From NCBI GenBank assembly GCA_017959485.1, contig JAGDAM010000237.1, positions 1-11,069 on the forward strand: a DNA stretch of 11,069 nucleotides, given 5' to 3'. Within the stretch, counting starts at the first letter, position 1. Every line of letters begins with the position of its first letter. The translations under genes and the position numbers were made by a program. Source of the DNA: Clostridia bacterium. Lineage in GTDB: Bacteria; Bacillota_A; Clostridia; Oscillospirales; CAG-272. The notes beneath the pieces were generated by a model. It was not told the DNA's origin. It was given only the letters and a program-made list of their open reading frames with translations, and ran no database searches. Positions 6,084-11,069 of the stretch are shown here, in pieces.

Positions 6084-7577
6084 ATGTCGGAAACGAACAA
6101 TAACAGCACCGGGAAAGCCGGAAACCCCAAGGTTGAACTGCTTATCTCCCGCAATCCGGGACAGGCGGCGAATGAGGGCGCCACGATAGACTTCTTCCGG
6201 CTCTTCTCGACGATGAAGAGCAAAAGAGGCGTCTTTCTCCGGCTGACGGCAGCCCTTGTCCTCATAGGTATGGCCGCGGCTCTCTTTCTTAACGTTGCCA
6301 TCACGCCGCATCCGTCAGCGAGGGCAATACTCACATTCAACTATCCCGGAGCCGAAAACGGCACGGCTCCCGACGGAGGTCTGCTCGAGACCGACGCCCT
6401 GAAGAACACCTATATCGTGACTTCGGCTCTTTCATCGATCAATCTCTCGCGCAAACTCCCCGCCTCGTCGGTCGCGGCAAACATCAGCGCGGAGCGCATT
6501 CTCTCCGACGAATCCAAAAAGGAGCTGGAAGCCATTGCCGGGCTCGATCCCGTGAGCAAAAACTATTTCGATGCGGTCACGTCGCTCCAGCTCGTCTACA
6601 CCAACAGGATGATCGTCACGCTTAAGAACGGCTTCGTCATCGGCGGAAAGAGCTATACCATACCCGACTCCGAACTGAAAGCCCTCCTTGAGAGGATCCT
6701 CGACGCCTTCCGCGCCTGGATGGTGCTCGAATACGCGGACACCTCCCGGCCCGAGACCTTCATCGACACGGGCAAAGAGATTGGGAACGACTTTCTCGAA
6801 CAGCTCGACCGCATCTCGGATTCCCTCAGAAGCCTTTCGCACTACGCCGCGGTCAGGGAATCGACCTTCCCCGATTTCCGCTCTCCGTCCAACGGTCTCT
6901 CCTTCGCGGACGTCAAAAAGATGATAGACCGCGAGCTGGTCATCGAAAACGATCACATCTACGCTCACATATATTTGAACTCGATTTCGGTCAATCCGGA
7001 ACTGCTTCTTACCAATCTCAATTACAAACTGACGCAGCTGGCGATCAGCCGGACCGAAAAGCTCTCCGAGATCGCCGCCGTGGAGACGGCCATCGAGAAC
7101 TACAAGAAAGAGCAGATCGAAATAATCCGGAAAGAGGGCGAGGACTCGCTTAGCACCGTCATAAGCAGCGACTACTACAACTCGCTGATCCTGAATCAGA
7201 CGTCTCTCAAGCAGGATCTGTCGGCTATCGACAGGGATATATCGGTCACGCAAAACCGGATCGACGGCTTTGAAAAGATTAGCGAGACATCCCAGAACGA
7301 CATCAGCGACGTCGAAACCAAAATGCAGGCCACGTACTCCAACAGCGTCAAGGCGGCGCAGCTGCTTTACGATCTTAACGAAGAACTCATCTCCTCCGGG
7401 GCCTTCAACGGGGCGATGACCAACAGCGTCTGCGCCTTCGAGAAGACCGAGTCCTCTCTCGTCAAGAAGGTCGGCATCGGCGTTGCCGGGGGAGCCGCCA
7501 TGGGGATCTTCCTCTGGTTCGGATACGCGCTTATTGCCGAGTTCAAGCTCTCGTCCGGAAAGAAGGAGGAAAACTGA
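6084..7577 (+). CDS. Wzz-like polysaccharide co-polymerase/chain-length-type membrane protein, first of a tandem pair
   Basis: A 497-residue protein with the layout of polysaccharide co-polymerases: cytoplasmic N-terminus (1-50), TM1 about 52-74, a long extracytoplasmic domain, and TM2 about 463-485 with a short basic tail (KLSSGKKEEN). The external part has an alpha/beta membrane-proximal section starting ARAILTFNYPGAENG (79-93), then helical, coiled-coil-like sequence at about 315-440. Wzz-type proteins set the length of O-antigen, capsule or exopolysaccharide chains; no tyrosine-kinase domain is fused and the family match is by architecture only. ATG at 6084 is the first possible start after an in-frame TGA at 6075; the nearest purine-rich site, AGAAAGG (6063-6069), is 14 bases away, unusually far. 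The next gene begins one base after this stop. Confidence 0.6.
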   Translation: MSETNNNSTGKAGNPKVELLISRNPGQAANEGATIDFFRLFSTMKSKRGVFLRLTAALVLIGMAAALFLNVAITPHPSARAILTFNYPGAENGTAPDGGLLETDALKNTYIVTSALSSINLSRKLPASSVAANISAERILSDESKKELEAIAGLDPVSKNYFDAVTSLQLVYTNRMIVTLKNGFVIGGKSYTIPDSELKALLERILDAFRAWMVLEYADTSRPETFIDTGKEIGNDFLEQLDRISDSLRSLSHYAAVRESTFPDFRSPSNGLSFADVKKMIDRELVIENDHIYAHIYLNSISVNPELLLTNLNYKLTQLAISRTEKLSEIAAVETAIENYKKEQIEIIRKEGEDSLSTVISSDYYNSLILNQTSLKQDLSAIDRDISVTQNRIDGFEKISETSQNDISDVETKMQATYSNSVKAAQLLYDLNEELISSGAFNGAMTNSVCAFEKTESSLVKKVGIGVAGGAAMGIFLWFGYALIAEFKLSSGKKEEN

Positions 7578-7578
7578 G

Positions 7579-8955
7579 ATGGCGGACTTCAGATTCAATA
7601 TGCGGCTTTCCGGAAAAACGTGGATTGCCGTCATCGCCGCCGCCGCGGTGCTCGTATTCTGCTTTATCCTTTCCGTCGCGCTCTTTTACTCCGGACCGAC
7701 GAGAGATTACGCAACTGCGTCCCTGACGCTTAACTACGACGGTATCAACAACGGCCTCGATCCGTACAGGCAGGCGCTGAATCTTTCCTCATTTGTAACC
7801 GAAGACCTGGTCGCCGAAGCTCTCGGCAATCTCGATATGAGAGACAAATACAAGGCGGAGGACGTTCTGAACAACCTCACGCTTTCCGGAAACACCTCGA
7901 ACAATACGGTTGAACGGATACTTAACGAAACCTCTTCGGGAGTCACTACCTCCAAACCCGACTCGACAACCGGATACCATCCGTCCACCTTCACCGTGCG
8001 GCTCTGGAGGGATTTCGACAAGGGCATTTCGGCGCGCAAACTGCGTGCGCTGCTCGGCGAAATCGTCCGGCTGCTCTCGGAAAAGTTCGTGAAGACCTAT
8101 TCGAGGACACTCGACTCCTCGCTGCTCGGCGGACTTGTCAGCAACACGACTCACGAATATCTTCACCGGCTCGAAGTCGACTGCGACGTAATCGACTCGA
8201 TCTATTCCTATTCATCCTTCCTTGCCGAGACCTATCCCTACTACTCCTATGAGGGAAGCAATTACCAGACTATCGCAAAAAAGTGCTCGAATCTGATCAC
8301 CGACAAGGCCGACCGGATGCGTTCAAGCATCACGGTCAACGGTCTTACCAACAACGCCGCCTGGATGCCCGATTACTACCGCTACAACATTCTCCTGCTC
8401 GGTTATACTCTCGACACCCTCAACGTCGACCTTAAAACGGTCGAGGATCAGATAGCCGCTTTCGAGTTGGATTCATCGATCTATATGAGTTCGGGCGATT
8501 CGGTCATCAAAGTCGAAAGCAAATCCAAAGAAACCTACGAATCTCTCGTCGAGCGCCGTCTTTCGATCAATTCCGAAATCGCCTCGGTGACGTCGGATAT
8601 CGAATACTTCACGCAGCGCCTCCAGAAGCTGCAGACCAGCAACAGCTCCACCGAACTTTACGCCGCCCTCCGCTCGGATTTTGAGACGCTCGAAAGCAAG
8701 ATCGCCGAGATCTCTTCCGAATTCAATAAAATGATGGAGGCCCAGAACGCCGAACTCGCCGGGGATATGGTTACAGTTTCCGATGTGAAGACGCATTTCC
8801 GCTCGGTCTTCTCTCTTTCCTTCATCGTCTTCGCCGCCAAGAGAAGTCTGATCGTCTGCCTGCCGATAATTGCGGTTCTCCTTGTTTTCGGCAAACCTTT
8901 AAGAAAAAAGAAAAAAATCACGGCCGACGAATCGGTTGAGCCGGTATCTGAATAA
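7579..8955 (+). CDS. Wzz-like polysaccharide co-polymerase/chain-length-type membrane protein, second of a tandem pair
   Basis: A 458-residue protein with the same plan as its neighbour: TM1 about 14-37, an external domain, and TM2 about 421-438 followed by a basic tail (RKKKK). After TM1 it carries TASLTLNYDGINNGLDP (46-62), matching the neighbour's LTFNYPGAENGTAPDG, so the two are likely distant paralogues. Residues 280-395 are helical and coiled-coil prone, and the external part is rich in Ser, Thr, Asn and Tyr. The open frame extends upstream to 7483, but the ATG at 7579 is chosen because AGAAGGAGGA ends eight bases before it and it follows the previous TGA by one base. The two proteins probably form one complex, perhaps mixed rings in the membrane. 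The role in surface polysaccharide is inferred from shape, and no glycosyltransferase gene is next to them. Confidence 0.6.
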   Translation: MADFRFNMRLSGKTWIAVIAAAAVLVFCFILSVALFYSGPTRDYATASLTLNYDGINNGLDPYRQALNLSSFVTEDLVAEALGNLDMRDKYKAEDVLNNLTLSGNTSNNTVERILNETSSGVTTSKPDSTTGYHPSTFTVRLWRDFDKGISARKLRALLGEIVRLLSEKFVKTYSRTLDSSLLGGLVSNTTHEYLHRLEVDCDVIDSIYSYSSFLAETYPYYSYEGSNYQTIAKKCSNLITDKADRMRSSITVNGLTNNAAWMPDYYRYNILLLGYTLDTLNVDLKTVEDQIAAFELDSSIYMSSGDSVIKVESKSKETYESLVERRLSINSEIASVTSDIEYFTQRLQKLQTSNSSTELYAALRSDFETLESKIAEISSEFNKMMEAQNAELAGDMVTVSDVKTHFRSVFSLSFIVFAAKRSLIVCLPIIAVLLVFGKPLRKKKKITADESVEPVSE

Positions 8956-8959
8956 TCAT

Positions 8960-8996
8960 CGGGCTGCCCGGCGCGGAAAACGCGCCCGGCAGCCCG
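8960..8996. other. Strong stem-loop between the co-polymerase pair and the MATE gene
   Basis: Arms 8960-8975 and 8981-8996 pair over 16 positions with one C-C mismatch around GAAAA. It starts five bases after the stop at 8955. On the plus strand the next bases are TAAAAAAGC, with no U-tract, so it is not a textbook intrinsic terminator. It may stabilise the 3' end, act as a weak terminator or set different mRNA levels for the two sides. No separate promoter for the MATE gene is evident, so partial read-through is likely. Confidence 0.65.
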
Positions 8997-9008
8997 TAAA
9001 AAAGCACT

Positions 9009-10424
9009 ATGAATAAATCAACAGCGGCGTCACGCACTCTTCGCCGAGACGTCGACATGCTGAACGGCCCGATTTTTCCGCGGCTGTTCGTTTATACTCT
9101 TCCCCTGCTCTTTTCGGGGATCCTTCAGCTTCTTTACAACGCCGCGGACGTCGCGGTGGTCGGACGGTTCGCGTCGGACGGCGAGAAGGCGCTCGCGGCG
9201 GTCGGTTCGACCGGTTCGCTGACGAATCTGATAGTCAGTCTCTTTCTCGGGCTGTCGGTCGGAACCAACGTCACGGTTTCACACTATCTCGGAGCCGGCC
9301 GCGACCGGGACGTATCCGAGACGGTTCACACCGCCGTTCTTTCGTCCTTTGCCGTCGGGGCCGTCCTTTCGGCGGTGGGCATAGTCTTCGCGCCCTTTTT
9401 CCTCTCGCTTATGGACACTCCCGCCGACGTTATCGACTGGTCGGCGCTGTATATGAGGATTTATTTCGTTGGACTTCCCTTCACCATGGCTTACAACTTC
9501 GGAGGCGCGATACTGAGATCGAAGGGAAACACCCGCTTCCCGCTGATTACCCTCGTCGTTTCCGGGCTTCTGAACGTCTTGCTCAACCTTCTGTTCGTCA
9601 TAGTTTTCCGGCTCGACGTGGCCGGGGTCGCGATGGCGACCGTCGTTTCGCAGGGCACGTCCGCCGCCATGACGCTGATCTATCTGTCGCGTCTCGACGA
9701 CTCCTGCAAACTGATACCGAAACGGCTTAAGATTTACCCGGATAAGCTGAGAAAGATCGCGGTAATCGGCATTCCTGCCGGGCTTCAGGGAACCTTTTTC
9801 GCCTTTTCCAACGTCGTAATACAGTCGTCGGTCAACTCGCTCGGCAGACTCGCGATGGCGGGCAACACCGCGGCGTCGAATATCGACGGATTCATCTACA
9901 TCACCGGGAACTCGGTCTATCACGGCGCGCTCTCCTTTACCGGACAGAATTTCGGGGCGCGTCAGTACGGGAGGATCAAAAAGATCTACCTGTCGTCGGT
10001 CCTGCTCGTCGTCCTCTTCACCTTCCTGCTCGGCGCCGTCGCCTTCTCGTTCCCGGACGCTCTGCTCAGTATATACGCGCCGGGAGAAGACGCCGCCGAG
10101 GTGCGCGCGTACGGAGCGCTGCGGCTTTCGGTCATGGCTCCGACCTATTTTTTGTGCGGGCTGATGGAGACGGCCACGGGGATGCTTCGGGGGCTGGGCA
10201 CGTCGGTGGTTCCGATGCTGATAAGCATGATAGGAACCGTCGGTCTGCGCATAACCTGGGTCAAGTTTCTCTTCGATCGCACCGAATTCTTCCACAACAT
10301 GTTCTGGCTCTACGTATCCTATCCGATCTCCTGGATATTCACCTTCGCCGCGGAGGTTATCGCGTTCGTTTTGTTCTACCGCAGAGCGGTGAGAAAAAAC
10401 GAAGCCGCCCTCTCACCGGGCTGA
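9009..10424 (+). CDS. MATE family multidrug/solute exporter
   Basis: A 471-residue polytopic inner-membrane protein, the usual MATE length with about 12 helices in two halves. It starts MLNGPIFPRLFVYTLPLLFS (17-36), followed by LLYNAADVAVVGRF (41-54), LAAVGSTGSL and GLSVGTNV, the typical first-half signature. The second half has GQNFGARQ (312-319), equivalent to the conserved GQNxGA, then LRGLGTS (393-399). MATE proteins export cationic drugs, metabolites or other solutes in exchange for Na+ or H+; the cargo here is unknown. MATE is favoured over a Wzx flippase because of these motifs, although the two belong to one superfamily. The ATG at 9009 has only a weak AAAAAAG upstream. The in-frame ATG at 9057 is an alternative, but family members usually have about 15-20 residues before this point. 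Confidence 0.9.
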   Translation: MNKSTAASRTLRRDVDMLNGPIFPRLFVYTLPLLFSGILQLLYNAADVAVVGRFASDGEKALAAVGSTGSLTNLIVSLFLGLSVGTNVTVSHYLGAGRDRDVSETVHTAVLSSFAVGAVLSAVGIVFAPFFLSLMDTPADVIDWSALYMRIYFVGLPFTMAYNFGGAILRSKGNTRFPLITLVVSGLLNVLLNLLFVIVFRLDVAGVAMATVVSQGTSAAMTLIYLSRLDDSCKLIPKRLKIYPDKLRKIAVIGIPAGLQGTFFAFSNVVIQSSVNSLGRLAMAGNTAASNIDGFIYITGNSVYHGALSFTGQNFGARQYGRIKKIYLSSVLLVVLFTFLLGAVAFSFPDALLSIYAPGEDAAEVRAYGALRLSVMAPTYFLCGLMETATGMLRGLGTSVVPMLISMIGTVGLRITWVKFLFDRTEFFHNMFWLYVSYPISWIFTFAAEVIAFVLFYRRAVRKNEAALSPG

Positions 10425-10494
10425 CCGGAGCGATACGCGGAAAAGGGATATAAGAGTCTTACGTCGTTTGTGTCGACCGATCAACTGAATAAAG

Positions 10495-10544
10495 AAAAGC
10501 ACTCGGGCGCCGATCGGAGGATCGTTGTCCGGGTGCTTTTGTTT
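10495..10544 (+). terminator. Rho-independent terminator after the MATE gene
   Basis: Arms AAAAGCACTCGGG (10495-10507) and TCCGGGTGCTTTT (10528-10540) pair over 13 positions with two G-U pairs, an inner GATC/GATC pairing adds stability, and the T-tract TTTTGTTT runs to 10544. It lies 70 bases after the MATE stop and should end the rightward transcript. Confidence 0.85.
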
Positions 10545-10606
10545 CCGGGGACTTTATTGCGGATCCTAGGTTTTGTTCAGGAACAGAGTGTCAGGAGGGA
10601 TCATCC

Positions 10607-10640
10607 CGCCGCTTCGCGTCAGCGGCGAGGTTTTTTCTTT
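10607..10640 (+). terminator. Second terminator-like hairpin with T-tract
   Basis: Arms CGCCGCT (10607-10613) and AGCGGCG (10621-10627) enclose a seven-base loop and are followed by AGG and TTTTTTCTTT. It has the form of an intrinsic terminator on the plus strand. With no gene between it and the terminator at 10495-10544, it is either a back-up or the end of an unseen short transcript from 10545-10606, where I see no clear promoter. Confidence 0.6.
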
Positions 10641-10661
10641 GGCGGCGCCTCCGGTCGTCTA

Positions 10662-10865
10662 TTGGTGATATCCCAAATACCATATACTATTTGCCTTCCC
10701 CTCAGGGGAAGGTGTCACCCGGACGGCGACGGATGAGGGGAGAGAAACGCCGGAGGCACTTAAAAACGACTCATCCACCGCTTCCGCGGTCCCCAAGCTC
10801 GCCGCAGGCGAGGTATGCTCTAGCCAGAGAAGGTAATCGCAATATAGTATTTGGGATTTAACCAA
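10662..10865. repeat. MITE-like palindromic repeat, copy A
   Basis: A 204-bp element whose ends are near-perfect inverted repeats: TTGGTGATATCCCAAATAC (10662-10680) against GTATTTGGGATTTAACCAA (10847-10865), with three mismatches in 19. Both ends abut TA (10660-10661 and 10866-10867), the target duplication expected of Tc1/mariner- or IS630-driven elements. Inside are a 19-base palindrome, CCTTCCCCTCAGGGGAAGG (10694-10712), and a GC-rich core (10766-10818) shared with copy B. It codes for no credible protein. The resemblance to short palindromic repeats scattered through genomes of gut Clostridia is from memory of their style. Confidence 0.7.
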
Positions 10866-10949
10866 TATGCTTTGGTATGAATCAATTCATCGACGTTATA
10901 GTTTTTTCTTGTTGCGTAAGCTTTGAAGAGCCGTTTCTCTGTTGGCATA

Positions 10950-11069
10950 TTGCTTTATCCCAAACTACATTTCTCGTAAACCTTCCCCGGCTAGGGCATA
11001 CCTCGCCTGCGGCGAGCTTGGGGACCGCGAAAGCGGCGGATGAGTCGTCACGCGGAAGCGGTGGATGAG
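10950..11069. repeat. MITE-like palindromic repeat, copy B (opposite orientation, cut by window edge)
   Basis: Starts TTGCTTTATCCCAAAC directly after TA (10948-10949), matching the inverted right end of copy A. Bases 10996-11048 match the reverse complement of 10766-10818 at 51 of 53 positions. Beyond that it departs from copy A: an 18-base unit (11027-11044) recurs at 11052-11069 with two differences. The far end lies outside the window. The 82 bases between the copies (10868-10949) are AT-rich and hold no recognised gene. Confidence 0.7.
11027..11069. repeat. Short tandem duplication inside repeat copy B
   Basis: GCGAAAGCGGCGGATGAG (11027-11044) and GCGGAAGCGGTGGATGAG (11052-11069) agree at 16 of 18 positions with a period of 25. 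Copy A has only one such unit at the matching place. Further units may follow beyond the edge. Confidence 0.6.

Noticed and set aside
6432..7634. 400-codon minus-strand open frame
   Set aside because: Antisense to the first Wzz-like gene, no domain, Val/Asp/Arg-rich; the plus-strand product has convincing membrane segments and coiled coil.
9279..10295. 338-codon minus-strand open frame
   Set aside because: Antisense to the MATE gene, whose family motifs are clear; the product is charged low-complexity sequence.
9009..10424. Wzx flippase for the Wzz-like pair
   Set aside because: The signature stretches (LLYNAADVAVVGRF, GQNFGAR) are those of MATE exporters rather than Wzx; the neighbouring position alone is not enough.
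10694..10712. CCTTCCCCTCAGGGGAAGG palindrome as a terminator
   Set aside because: No T-tract follows on either strand, and it lies inside repeat copy A as one of its structural parts.
10659..11068. Short open frames (68 and 63 codons) containing HTSPAASLGTA
   Set aside because: Both are translations of the two repeat copies; the shared peptide comes from the repeat core, not from a protein family.
10660..11069. CRISPR array
   Set aside because: The repeats are only two, inverted relative to each other, and differ in length and spacing; no regular spacer pattern or cas gene is present.

Overview
This looks like a piece of a chromosome from an uncultured, GC-rich member of the Clostridia (Bacillota), probably gut-associated. 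The reasons are Gram-positive-style ribosome binding sites (AGGAGG-like), near-consensus sigma-A promoters, a lipoprotein solute-binding protein of a type common in these bacteria, and intergenic repeats resembling the short palindromic repeats of gut Clostridia. The placement is an inference from style, not from a marker gene. The only housekeeping trace is the last 53 codons of a tyrosyl-tRNA synthetase at the left edge.

Layout. (1) 2-163, +: C-terminus of tyrS, converging on the leftward operon; a 14-bp hairpin at 189-220 sits between them as a likely shared terminator. (2) 5780 down to 253, -: a tightly packed five-gene operon behind a TTTACA-N17-TATAAT promoter. In transcription order it encodes an MFS sugar-type permease with a large extracytoplasmic insertion, a membrane-anchored glycerophosphodiester phosphodiesterase-family protein, MurQ (MurNAc-6-phosphate etherase), a small four-helix membrane protein, and an orphan extracellular solute-binding lipoprotein. 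The last four genes are joined by ATGA overlaps. (3) 5781-6083: divergent intergenic region with an unexplained GC-rich stretch and a perfect consensus promoter (TTGACA-N17-TATAAT) for the rightward genes. (4) 6084-8955, +: two tandem membrane proteins built like Wzz-type polysaccharide co-polymerases (helix, extracytoplasmic coiled-coil domain, helix), sharing a short motif after the first helix. (5) 9009-10424, +: a MATE-family exporter, separated from the pair by a strong stem-loop without a U-tract. (6) 10425-11069: two terminator-like hairpins and two copies, in opposite orientation, of a short repeat with MITE-like terminal inverted repeats flanked by TA.

How the genes may work together. 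The leftward operon reads as a scavenging unit: permease and binding protein for uptake, MurQ to open MurNAc-6-P into the GlcNAc-6-P route, and the phosphodiesterase to act on glycerophosphodiesters such as lipid or teichoic-acid debris. A cell-wall salvage theme is plausible, but no PTS, MurNAc kinase, amidase or NagZ is present in the window, so the substrate is an inference. The rightward pair points to surface polysaccharide or envelope assembly, but no glycosyltransferase, polymerase or tyrosine kinase lies beside it here.

The most distinctive items are the roughly 170-residue extracytoplasmic insertion in the MFS permease, the PTS-free murQ operon with an orphan binding protein, the tandem co-polymerase-like pair, and the paired inverted MITE-like repeats. 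No CRISPR array, tRNA, rRNA or phage gene was seen.
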